Part shown: in pieces, positions 1 to 12,600 of the stretch | Numbering within the stretch: the stretch's first letter is position 1 | How the letters are laid out: each line of letters starts with the position of its first letter | Assembly: GCA_914767715.1 (NCBI GenBank) | Contig: OU612067.1 | Coordinates: 6,014,001 to 6,078,000, forward strand | Direction of reading: 5' to 3' | Origin: Membranipora membranacea | Taxonomy: Eukaryota; Bryozoa; Gymnolaemata; Cheilostomatida; Membraniporidae | Length of the DNA: 64,000 bases | The notes under the pieces: generated by a model | What the model was told of the DNA's origin: nothing | The model's input: only the letters and a program-made list of their open reading frames with translations | Databases searched by the model: none | Position numbers and translations under genes: made by a program

Positions 1-3000
1 TCTGCCTGCTTTGTGGAAATGTTCTTTAGATTTAGCCACTTCCTCTTCATACAATGCTTTGAGTTCCTCATGTGAGTTGATATCAGCTAGCCGGTCACTA
101 ACATATACCTGAATGGAAATCATAATTAGTAAGATATCTGGCCAGCTAAGCATAAGATCAAATATATGGCTCAAGCTAAAATTTAAGGAATTGTGTTTTC
201 ACTCCAGTCCACAGACTTGTGTCCGATTTTTAATGTATCTGAGTTAAAACATGAGGTAATAAGTTCTGTATACAACTCTACTTTGTAGCGCTTCCCCACA
301 TAAGGGACTTCTGTAGACATTCCCGCTCAATTATTAACAATGCGGTGATGAAACTTACATCCTCCATGGCCTTCCTGAACTCATCCTGTGTTGATATGAA
401 TGCTTTATTCAGAATGATGTCCTGGAAGGCGTCAGCAGGTGAACTGATTCTGGTTAGCTCGTCATTCTCCAGGTGTCTTTTCAATGTCTGAAAGAAATTG
501 AACTTCACGTCAACTGTCTTTCAAGCAGAAGTTGTGTGCCACCATTTTTGGTTTGTCAAGTTATATTACAAATAATTGCTTGCTAACAAGTTACTCAATG
601 CATCAAATCAATCGCTGTTTGCTATCAAAAACTTTGAAAGATAAAAACTTTTAACTAATAATACAGGTAACAGAATACAAAAATTTCTTTCGAGAACATT
701 ACCTGAAATGTTGCCAGGAACTGGGCCCCTGAAGGCCAGCACGATACGCCACACCTAGATGGAGTGAAACCACACAGTTTTTTTATCACCTCCTTCGCAG
801 CTTCAACAAAATTACGAGGTAAATCTGAAAGAAAACACCAGCAAAGATCAAAATTGGGCTAGATCAATTGCTTTTACTAGCCAAGTTTAACACAGGCCAC
901 CATTCTGTGGTATATTTATATGTGTTTGTATTGATCTCATTTTCTGAGAAATAAAAGTGTTAATATAGGGTGCTCTGATAAAAGTTTTAAAATGTTTTCC
1001 AATAAAGTAAAGTGAAATGAAATATATATCCTAACAGCTTTCCCCCAGGGAACAAACTTTTCAATCACAAGGTACATAGAGCAGAAAGCTAGCCTTGGCT
1101 GTGCCTGAGCAGTCTCACAATGAACATCAAAGTTGACAATTTTATACATTTATCAGAGGTTTTTAACTTATGAGGTTTCAAACAATGGGAATGTAGCTCT
1201 CTGATCGCGATATACCTCTGGGACAAAGCTCATCATCATCCACGCTAGCCCCAGTTACTTTAGGACCAGGATGAGGCATGTTAAAGGATGTGATGTTCTT
1301 GAAAGATCTCTTTATTCCCGCTCCAACAGATCTCAGCTCAGCATTTTCCACATCCTTGTTCTAAAAAATGAAGCAACCTTCATATCACGGAGCAAGGATG
1401 ACAAAACAGGTCTTATCTAATCCCTCAGCTACTGATAACATCTAAAATAGTGAAGGAGCCTGCTGCAAGATGAGGGAAAAAGTAACCAGAGACTGCCACC
1501 ATTACAATGTGTCTTCACCATTCACAGAGGGTTCTGTAACTGGTATGCGCGGTATTGAATTACATGCAGCAGACCTTGTTATTATGAAGCTACGACACCA
1601 AAAATTTTATCCCATCTCTATTAAGGAGTTATCATGGTGCTTTTCAAGGTGAAGACAACTTCAGTTGGCATATATCTCTGAACTGTTGCTTTGTAGCAAA
1701 ATTACTGACTAAACCTGATTCCATAGTAGTACTCTACCGACTTCAACCACGCAAACTGAACATCTTTGATAATTGAAAATATAAAGAGAAAACAATTATA
1801 CTGCTCAGTCATCGGGTTGTGTTATTTTTTTGAGAATGGTACAAATCTAGAAAGAGATCATCATCTACAGATTGTGTGATCTATGATCCTATCTCACTGC
1901 TTTAGTTCAAACTAAAGAGAGGTGAATTTTTCTATCACTCACCATTTCATTGAATGCGTTAGGATCTTCTCCGATTGTACCAGTGTTCTGCTCATCTCTG
2001 ATGATGAATGCTAGAGACTCAAACAAATGACCCTCAGATTTCTCCGCCTGACCTCCGTCTATGTCAGCAAAATCCGCACAAAGCTACAAATAAAAATAAA
2101 TATCTGTATTGAGCCAAATGAATTATTAACAAGCTCACAAGTCAAACTTTTATATCAAACATGATCACTCAAAACTGAGATGACTCAAAAGACTGAATGC
2201 AGGTTGATGCCCAGTCAGCCAAAAAAGAAAGTCTAGCCTAGACAGACTAATTATGAGATCACACCTGGGCCCTGATCAATCTATGCGCAATCAAATACCT
2301 ACCTTGAGACTGTACATATCATTGGAAGTAAGGTATGACTTGATGTTGAGGGCTTGTACTGTGGCCAGCTGGAGACTTATATACATGATAAGTGTGTCAA
2401 GATTAACATCACTCTTACGGTTATCTCCTGTACCTTGTGAATCGATCAGGATGATTGCAATCTGCAAAAGAAAGTGATAATAAGATTTCCTAGTCTGAGA
2501 GCATATTAATGTAATGGCCTTTCATGTAGGCAATCAACAATATTACCGCCACCACCAACAAAAAGTAAAATTTAAATTTTCGCATACGAAAGCAGTCAAG
2601 GGTCAGAAGATTTTTATTTTTGTTGTCACTTCTAATTGTTTCCCATTTTTGCTATCTTGTTTTTAGCACTACACAACATGACGCAACCTCACACCTACAT
2701 TGTTTTTTTCCCATACGAAGTTACAGAAATGTGAATTGTGAGTTTACACCCCACAAGTAAACCAAACAATTTCTGTAGCCTCAATCGTGTGGTCAGAATT
2801 TTTGCAGCATCAAACAATAACAGATAATCATAACTCAATGCACATTGTACCCATCTTACTTTAAAATAATACTTCTTGGCAGCTGATCCTTGCAATGGGC
2901 AGAGGGTCAGCGTTAGTAGGCCACAACTCCCAACAATCCGTAAAAAAGTTCCCATGTTTGGAATATTAAAGGCCTAGTCAGTGTGAGTCATCATGAAACT

Positions 3001-4709
3001 TATCTTCAGTATTATGAGCTCATTGTACTGGTTTGTCATTGGAAAGGATTTAAACACTCAAGGGATCACATCAACAATTAGAACCGCATTGTGAAACTGC
3101 CAAACATCCAATTCATTTCACAAGCAAAGTGAAACTGGCTTTGGAATCGTATAAGGAAAGTCTACGTTTTGTTATTTGTAATCGTATCAGCAACATTATC
3201 AGGTTTTGAAGTCATGCTTAGTGCCAAACCACGATGGCTAGTTATACTGAATGCACATTATCAACTTCCATTAGAGAGGTAAAGTATCAGCTTTTTCGCA
3301 AATAGCTGTAATAGCGAAATATATGGTTAGCCGGCATTTACCTATCCTCATAACACTATTCATAACTCCCAACTTAGCTAACGAATATAGGTGTTCACCT
3401 ACATTTTATCAAACCCAATAAACTCCCTCTCCCCGGACTAGTCTAAAACAAAAATTTTAACTATGAATATGGTAGTTACTCCTCTAAGTTATTATCATTA
3501 CTAAATAATTGTTGTCAACATTTTCAGCGTTTGGTATGACGTTGCCCATTATTCCCTCTCATACCATACCTCAGAACCGTCGTCTCCTGTCTTTATAAGG
3601 AAAGGTTTATCCCATATGAGGATACCATGTGTTACCGAGGTGCCACTTTGTGCCCAGTTTACTCCTTCGATCGGCTCCTCACTCTCCTCCCATCCTTCGT
3701 CTGTACCATTCTAAAAGTAGAGACAGTATGAAAAAAATATAATATTAATAATATAATAATGAATATAATGATAGTGAAACTTTTGAATTAGTAGGAGTAA
3801 TACTAGACCAAGTCTGGTCCATTTGTCTGCATTTGGGGCTGATTCCGATCGTCTGGTCACATCGTAGGCGTTAACAGAGGAAGGGACCATCTGGCATGCA
3901 GGCAATTGGATTAAACTTGGTCTAGAGTAAAACATGTGCATCGGTATAAACAAGTATATCCGAAACTATATTTTACACCAGACAGATATTCCGAGACCCG
4001 CTTACCTCTTCCATGTACGTCAAATAGTGAACAATCATGTTGAGCAGGAACGATTTTCCAGATCTGGCAACACCACCGACTGAAATCACCATGACCGGTT
4101 TGTTCTTAGCCTTGGCATGTCTGTTAACAATCTTCTCCAGAGCTTTCTCATTGAGTGAAGGTTTATCAGACCCATTCTTGGGTTCAAAATCAACTATCTT
4201 CACAGCTTTCTGTAAAAAATTGTTTGTCGGAATAATTAATGAAAGTAAGAACTCCCATAATGGTAAAGACATACATAACTGTGTAGAAGCAAGAGATAAT
4301 GTATATCTGACAAAGTCTGGTAGACACACATTTGGATTAGCGGAGACATATGGGCAGGCCTTACCTCCTAATCCAGGTAAGGGATTATAACTTGTACTCT
4401 AACATACAACACCTGCCTTGATGTGAACCCATTGCCTACCATTGTCAGATGAACCAAATACTGAAGGTCATATCTTAGCGACTTGCACTATCAACCAAAG
4501 ACCTCAGACCAGCTTATATTGAGAGAAACAAAGTTTCAAGCTCTTTAAGATAGCACAAGGTTAACTAGATAGGCAAAGCACACATATTCCCAACAAGCTT
4601 TTGTTTTCCAAGGAGAAAGATAATTGTATAATTCCCATAAGCATCATCTTTCTAGGTGGCATATAACAATCCTATGATATATCAGTGTAAAGAGATCACT
4701 TACCCCCAT
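1..4709 (-). CDS. Atlastin/GBP-like large GTPase (gene 1), 5' part
   Basis: Coding exons read on the minus strand: 4704-4709 (ATGGGG then GTAAGT), 4006-4209, 3570-3710, 2303-2461, 1943-2083, 1216-1360, 703-824, 359-487 and 1-108, where the gene leaves the window. The visible 385 residues form a dynamin-superfamily GTPase domain of the GBP/atlastin type. The P-loop GVARSGKS has Lys54, switch II reads DSQG (atlastins have DTQG, GBPs DTEG), and the guanine-specificity motif is the RD in FIIRDEQ. Family members hydrolyse GTP to dimerise, and either fuse ER membranes (atlastins) or act in cell-autonomous defence (GBPs); which applies here is unknown. Exon sizes match genes 2 and 4 closely (204/141/159/141/145/122/129), so this is a more diverged paralog. 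The last visible exon (VYVSDRLADIN...) starts the helical region after the G domain. The C-terminus lies outside the window, so completeness cannot be judged. Confidence 0.87.
3804..3924. mobile_element. Foldback micro-element, TAG...CTA ends, 9-bp target duplication
   Basis: The 121-bp element lies in intron 2 of gene 1. It begins TAGACCAAGT and ends ACTTGGTCTA, so its ends are inverted repeats. It is flanked by GAGTAATAC (3795-3803) and GAGTAAAAC (3925-3933), an 8/9 direct repeat that reads as a 9-bp target-site duplication. It is too short to encode anything. A related right-hand end (AAACTTGTTCTA) occurs near 17,650. Confidence 0.72.
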
Positions 4710-6698
4710 GTTGCAGCTAACTCCAATCCCCGTGTCAGCAAAAGAACGCTGAAGCGTAAGTAAAGTCTCAATTTGTCCTAACCTGCTAGCTAGCAGTGTA
4801 AAGCAGTAATGATTTGCCTGGCATAAGCTATCATTATTGAATGAAACTGCGCAATGTTTCCTGACTCGGTGTCAGCAGAGTGAGTTGAGAATGATGAGTA
4901 AAGCGAAACTTTCAGCTTCTCTATACCAAAAGCATGATGCGCAATATACGGTATTGGAAACTGGAATTCCCAGTTTGGGAAAATACTTTTGTAAGCCCTG
5001 AATCACTGGTAATCAATAATAACTGCATGTGACACAGTAGGGAGAAGTAAGATGGAAATTTGCCGATGAGTCATCATGATAAATAATATGAAACTGGAAA
5101 ACCTAGACTTTACCATTCAAATCTAAACATTAAGAAATCTAGTGTGTAAGGCAAGTATTAGCCTCAGTTAGTGATTGAAAACATTGATTTCCTGTAAAGC
5201 TCTACAACTTTTTTCAATTCAGCCTCATCATTCCCAAAACGCCACTGAGAAGATATGTGTAGTGGTGATTATGGAAAGAAACCTCCAGCAAGGAACTATC
5301 AGACAACAGATTCTGCAATTTTTAAATGTCTCCAATTGTGCTCACATTTATAACTTACGGGTGCTCAAACGATGCAAACACCCCCAGCCCTGACCCTCCC
5401 CCCGCTGGTTGACGGTAGTTTCATTTCATCATCGGCCAGGTTTCCAGTAGCTGGGATTGTGCCCAAAAATGAAAAGCTTTTACCATCAACTTGGCAGGAT
5501 TGGGAATATCAGATAGAAAAAAGGACACCTCTGATTTCTCTTTCTATTTCAGCCAAATGTTTGGTTCAGTGTAGGATTACAAGTTTTAAAAAAAATTGGA
5601 TAACAAGACTTTAACCTAGCTTGGTAAGTACATATGTGACTTGCGTTCAAACCTTTAAGTCTTGGAGCTATTACTCTCGATGGTGTATAGTATGCTAACT
5701 TTATTATACACAAGCATAGAAAAATGGACAGAGTAACTACAGAATGATTGTATAGGAACATAGCAACGTGAGTGAGTGCAAAAATAAAATTCAACTTCAA
5801 AATAGTGACACAAATGTTGAACAGTAAAACATAACAATAAATAAGGCGGATCCTGATCAATACTCAAATACAGGCAAGCAAAACAAAATCAGAGTCATAG
5901 AATGATTAAGCCGCTCGCAGCTGAACAAGATAAAATCAGCGGTCGACAGCTTAGCACCACAAAAATAATGCGTCAGAACAAAACAAAAAAAGCAACTGTG
6001 AAACTTTCTTGACAAAATAGGGGCTGTTTAATACATCCTATAGGTGAGTCTTCAAATGATCTCGCTATTGATAAATTAACTATTGGAGCGCAGTCCTACC
6101 ACTCTCCAAACGATATCGGTCTAAGGCTTCACAAATCCTAAGCTATCTGGTAACCTCATACTGTAAAGAACTTTCTCTGCTCTCAATTTGTTAGATGATA
6201 AGCAAAGATACTGATTATCAGTGCAAAGATAGAATAGGCATCAAACAATTAACATAGATAGAAAAGATATTACGGAAATAATCTGCTGAGGATTGATGGG
6301 CTTGACAGTAATAGTTGCATGTAGGCGTGATGTCACGGGTTCTTTTGTAGGGATCGGACAAATTTGTCTGTTATATATTTTAATTCTAAACCACATAATT
6401 TCAAACCACTCCAAATAGAAAAATTCTTTCAATCTTCTTTGTGAGGGTTAAAATAAATTTTATCGTATATTATGTACAGCTTACTTTACTTTAAACAGTG
6501 AGGACTAGTATGGGGTCAGGAAGGGAGCTGTCGTATAAATTTAGATAATAATAACTGGTGTAGTTGTGCTAAATCCAGCACCACTGAGAACTTCTGTACC
6601 AGTAAAATAATATGTCAATGTAAAGATACACTGTTTCACATCACAGTGTTCTTTTTTTCTTATGTAAGATAATGTAGACTTCACCTTGTACACAGGCT
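4710..6698. other. Intergenic region between gene 1 and SH3BP5
   Basis: This stretch lies between the start codon of gene 1 and the stop codon of SH3BP5, both on the minus strand. It should hold the gene 1 promoter and 5' UTR (high-coordinate side of 4709) and the SH3BP5 3' UTR (low-coordinate side of 6699). A minus-strand AATAAA (TTTATT at about 5700-5705) is a possible SH3BP5 poly(A) signal. The short ORFs here have no recognisable domain or splice context. I see nothing else. Confidence 0.45.
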
Positions 6699-9600
6699 CT
6701 ATACTTCGTGTTCTTCAAGGTCGGCATCGAGTAGGCTGAGTATCTCGTGCAGTTTTAGCTTGAGATCCTGAGGTTCTGCTTCTCTGATAGTGTTACGCCT
6801 ACTGAGGGTATACTGCTTCTGGTAGACTGAGAGTTTGCTGGGTAAAGTCTCGTAATCAACTAAAAGAAAAAGATAATATGTCACAATGTTATACAGATAC
6901 GTCCTTCAAACTACAGTTGTTATGACAGAATTGTACTAAATTTAGCTGACTGAGGGTGAGTCTGGGTGAAAATAGTATGACAGATTGTTTTCAGCTTTAT
7001 GCTCAAACAACCCGTGTCAGGGATGTTGGAAGCTTGTCAAACATACAGCTAGAGAAGGAATGCCCTCAATGGATAAAAACACATCAAACATATATTTGAA
7101 TTTGCAATTGCTTGTTTTTATCTGTAATACAAAAACTTTTGTTCATTACAGACTATAGACTTAGAAATTTATTTATTCACTATAAAGTCTATGTTTCAGA
7201 TAATATCTTCCTATCATGTAACACATACCATCTTGTTGATTGCCATGTTCGTCCTCTACCATGATGACAGTTTCAGTAGAAGTTTGATTGTTGTTAGCAC
7301 TTGGATCAAAGTACTTGTAGGACAGAGCACCTTCTATACATGTGTCATCTAACACGGAGCTGTCAGAGCGATTCAGCACACCGTCTGTCAAAATCATATA
7401 TGATATCTGTTATTACCATATCAGTCGAGGCGGAAATATAATAGCCTAATATGTATGAGCACAATTATACATATTAGACATGATTCAATGAAAAAACAAT
7501 GTCAGAAAATAGATGTCGTTGCATAATCACATTGAGTTATCTTCTATCTAAACATGCTCCAACGACTCCAGACCTCAAAACGATATTTTGTGAGCGGATT
7601 TTATTTGTGTTTGTTTTATAGTGTCACACCTAAGGCATATATTGTAAGTATCGGGTTTGATTTAATATCAAACTAACTCATTTCTACAACTTCTTATCAT
7701 TTTCATTGTATGGCTCAAAAGTTAAGATGATGTTTATGTAGATGATTAGTCTTACTTGATCCGAGTCGTTTGAGCTCAGGAGCACTCTCACTGTGACTGT
7801 ATGGGAATGACATGGATCTGGTTTTTAGAAGCGATCTCTCCCCATTAGATACTGCTGTAGTCTGTATAAAACTGCTACTTCTCTTCTTTAACATGACAGG
7901 AGAGGAGTCACTGCTGCTCTCACTGAACGCCATGTCATCCTAAAAAAATGTATAAATGGATAAGATGAAGTTCTCACAGGGTTCAGCAACAATTTTGTAA
8001 TCACCTATGATGATCACTAAAGTTAGTATTAAAGAAGGACAGTTGACGAGGCTACACAACCAGATGGTTGTCTTCTCATGGTTGGAAGTTGAAGAAGTGC
8101 CCTTTGTCTATATGAGGCATCATCAATGTTAGCAATACCTAGCCTTGTCACGCGGCTACTTTTTTGTTTTGTTACCCAGCACACAAAAAAGTAGGCACGT
8201 AACAAGGCTAAGCAATACCGACTAAAGATAGATTCATCACCTACGGAATAGAGTTATACACAATATTGCATTTAGCGGTATGGCACTAAGTCATTGAATA
8301 TGAAATCATCAAATTTCAAATGCTGCCACTCATGTAAATTTGTGCTCATTGAATTCTGCATAGCTCCAAGATAATTAATTGAGACTTAAATCTCATAATT
8401 GTCACCCAATGGGCAAATAATTTGCACAAACTGATCTTCAAAATCAGGGCATGAAATCTACCCACCAGCTAATGACGACGTGTACAGTTTGCACTAGTAA
8501 GACAGTAACTACGTTACCCTGCCGGTAGTTAATTAATTTTATACCCTAATTTTGACGATCAGTTTCTGCAAATTATTTGCTCATGAGGTGACAATGCTGA
8601 GATTGCAGCCTCATTTTATTAGTTTTGAGCTATACAGAATTATATAAGCACACATTTGGCTGTGTGGCAGCAGTGGTTTAAATCAAGAAGCCAACACAAA
8701 CCATCGATCACTACTTACACTATCCTCATTCTCATCGGTGGTGGGAACTTCGATCATGACTATGCCTTCATCCCTGTCAGCTGTGCTGTGTCTTTTATCC
8801 AGACTGTTAGATGAAGACCCGACAGGAGAAGTATCTGCATATCCTGAATCTGCAGACAGGGTTGGCTCAGTTCCAAGACTGCTATGTCTATTTTTAGTGC
8901 TGATTTTGGCATCATTGTCATTTTTCTGTGAGGCAGTCGACTTCTTTTCAAAATGATTTTCTTCGATATTGAGTTTTGAGCAGACTTCTTCAGTCAGTGA
9001 CCCCATTTGCGATCGACGATTCTCTGAGAAGTGGTTGTCACTCATTTCCAGATAGTCATTATGGCCCAGTGAGCTGTATTGCTGATCAGGATGTGAAGTG
9101 AGATCTGTCGGGCTGTCAGGCTGATCAGTCGCTGCACTTTTTGTTTGGTCTTCTGCCGAACCTGGTGATGTTTGATCAGTTGTTGATTCTTCTAAAAAAT
9201 AAAAAGTGGAGAATATTAGGGCTTGCAAATAAGTTTATTCTTAAGGGCATCATCCTGACCTGAAAAGAGAGTCGGTCACAGGTCAAAACCATTTTCCATT
9301 CAATCTAGACCTCACATGAATGACGTGCCTGAATGCATATAAACCACATTGTAATGATTATATTTATCTACACTAGCTTACGTTGTATTCGAATGAGTGA
9401 AGGAGTCGAGCTCCCACGAAAGATAATGGGGTGACTCCAAACATTTCTAAGGTGTGGCCTGTTCACACACCTCATAGTACAGATCAAGGGCAGGACGTGT
9501 AAAACAAGATCCTAGTGAAGTTTTTATGGGGGTGCAGCTAACACCTCAGCATGTTCAGTATTGAACAGATACATTTTGAAATCTAAAACAGTAATGACTT

Positions 9601-12600
9601 ACTCAGTAGTGACTTACTCAGCAGTGACTTACTCAGCAGTGACTTACTCAGCAGTGACTTACTCAGCAGTGACTTACTCAGCAGTGACTTACTCAGCAGT
9701 GACTCACTTAGTAGTGACTTACTTAGTAGTGACTTACCTGGATGCTGCTGTTGGACCTGACTTCTTCTTGTGTGAATCTCCTCACTGATATGCTCAAGGT
9801 TAGTCATAGCCTTAGAGTACAACAGCTTGACAGCAGCTGTATCTTTCTCAAGTTTGGCACTGACGCCCCGCTGCTTCTCCAAGGATTCATGGTACTTAGC
9901 CTTCAGCTCATAATATGGCCTATAGAAATCAAACAACAAGGTGAAAGCAACAAAATCTCTATAAAGGTGCTGTAACTTAGGAACTTTAATAATTTCATCG
10001 AACATAAGTCAGTTTAAAAACAAAGGGACAGTTGGAGACGCCTTAAAACGAATCCAGGTAGTATAATTGTGAGAAAAGCTGATACAATGGACAGCAAATT
10101 TGCTCTAAAATATCAAATTGCACTGTCAGAGTTTATTATCTTTCACAAACAGGTTGGTTATTGACACTTCAATGGCACCACAACACATCTCCGTATGTGT
10201 TAGCTTGGCTCAAAATACTCCCGGAATCCTTTGAACAATTTTATTGATGGGTGCTGTTATGTTTTATGACATCAGTTATTTATTGGAAAACAGTTTACTT
10301 CTGCCAAAAATCAGCCTTTGTTTTCAGTGGTGTTGATGTGAAATTTGACATCTAACAGTCAGCTGTTGGCCAATATCGAGCCAAACTTGCAAAAAAAAAC
10401 ATTGTGTAAATGTGGAATGACTAAGCAGAAAAATTAAACCTTGAGAATTTGATCGGAACAATGTTAATGTGTCCAGGTTAAGTTTTCGATCATTTCGATT
10501 GTGGATTAAGGTTAACACATTTTTAATTGTCAAACAGGATAACAAATGGGTGATTGTTTTTTCAAACACTTAAGCTGTATGTTCTCAATTAAAAATATAC
10601 TCTCTTTTCAGTTCAACATAACAAAGACACAAAACTAAATTGTTAGCTTACTTTGACTTAGTGATGGATCTCTTGTGTAGCTTGTACTGTCTCTTCACAT
10701 CTGACTGAGCTTCAGAAAGGAACTGATTAGCATTCCTCACTTCCACCTGACAAGAGATCTTCTCTGTCTCCGCGTCCAGAAGCTGGAAATCATAATATAA
10801 ATTCTGCTTACCGATCAACGACTTCATAAAAATTAAAGCAATCAATTTAATTATTGCATGCAAATTACTGGTTTTGAATGTTAAATTGAGGTAACCATCA
10901 CTTTAACATCTAAGAGTGTCAGGTAGGCTACCCCATTGTTAAATTATAAACAGCCGGCTATGGTCATAAGAATCAAGTTCATATTTCATTTGAATATGTT
11001 GTGAGGAAAAAACGCACAGGGATGATGAAAATCGGTATGGGAAATTCACAGGTGTAAATCAACGAATACGTCATACACCGTAATCATAACTCGTGATTAA
11101 GATCAACGTTGGCAATTTCAAAATAATTATCATTAGGTTGGCAGGCAGGTCAGGTCATACCGATTTTCTATCATTTGATGTTTCCAACAGGATATAGGCC
11201 TAGTATTGTAACAAAAACAATAGAGTTACATATACTGGCCATTGGCTTGACTTCGTTATGACATCACAGTATTTACACTGTGAGCCAGACATAGAGCAGA
11301 TTTGTTATGAATTGTGCAAATTCTTTCTAAATCGATAAAATAATAGCACTCGCTGACAGAAATGGTCTGATCTTTGCTATAATGAGCCCATAATTTAAAC
11401 GCATTGTTTACATAGTAATGCGAGCAAGCTGCCATATTGAGCCATTTTTAACCTTAGCCTTTGCACAATGTCACATAAAAAGCCACAACCATCAAAACAA
11501 TGATAAAACCCCATCATCAATGTGGGGGCAACTCTAGTTCTTTAAAACCTGAGGCTTTCTTTTTTCTGTTGAGATTTTGAGTCAATCTGTGGAGGTTGCC
11601 GTCGTGCATAAACATAGACTGGAAAATATGTGTGAATGACCTGTCCGTCACATCAACAAAAATCGCTGGGAGATATCAATCTCCCAACCAGAAAAATACG
11701 CCAGGTACCTAGACCAGACAATGCTGCCACAATCATGTCTGTCTGCACGCTGTCATTGTGTGGTATGTACTTTTCCACGCTCAGACAATGGCAATAATTA
11801 AGAAGAGATTTACGTAAGAAATTGTTTTGAGAGTCCCTGCCAATTCAATTGCTTTTGGTGTGATATAACTGCTTTGGGAATTTTTTCTTCGATGACAGAC
11901 AGAGTAATTCTTCCAATGCCATGAAGTTTTGGTACAGTTCTATTTTTAAAGTGCAACCTTATCATGTTATGTTCAAAAAAGGTAAACAACATCTACCCTC
12001 AGAGCACTCATTAGATAAATTAAAACAGGCATAGTGAAGGATCGCTATAATCTCTGTCAGACATATGTGATGTTAAACTCTCGTTTGCCAAAGTAAAAAG
12101 TGAATAATAGTTTAATGGCATGGTAATAAAGTTGTAAATTGGACCCAGGTCAGTGAATGCTTTGTGAGTCATTCCAGAATTGTTGTGAAGTTTACAACAT
12201 ATCATAACTTGAAAACTATTCAATACAATGCTATATGTTATCTGCTAGACTCTATATATACAAGTCCAACAAGAATGCTGGTATAGCACATTGATTCAAA
12301 TGTGAATCAGTTGCGGACCTGATTGTTTAAATTGCCAAGTGCCCTGAAACTTGACGTGTATAACAAGTTTGTGCTGAATTCACAAGACGCACTGTGTACC
12401 CAGAGTGGGAAACTAAAACCAATTATTATTCTTCATATGTCAGGCAATTAACTGAATCCTTCCGATAATCAACTACCAGTAAAGTTAATTTATGAATTTT
12501 TCAAGTTTTTAGCATGTTTAATTTATGAATTTATCAAGTTGGAAGTAAGCCACTGCCACATACTAGGTAATTAGAGTTTTTTAGTCAGCGCTAACTTGGT

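Noticed and set aside
9561-9788. Plus-strand ORF of repeated VTYSA units
   Set aside because: Antisense reading of the 15-bp splice-donor minisatellite.
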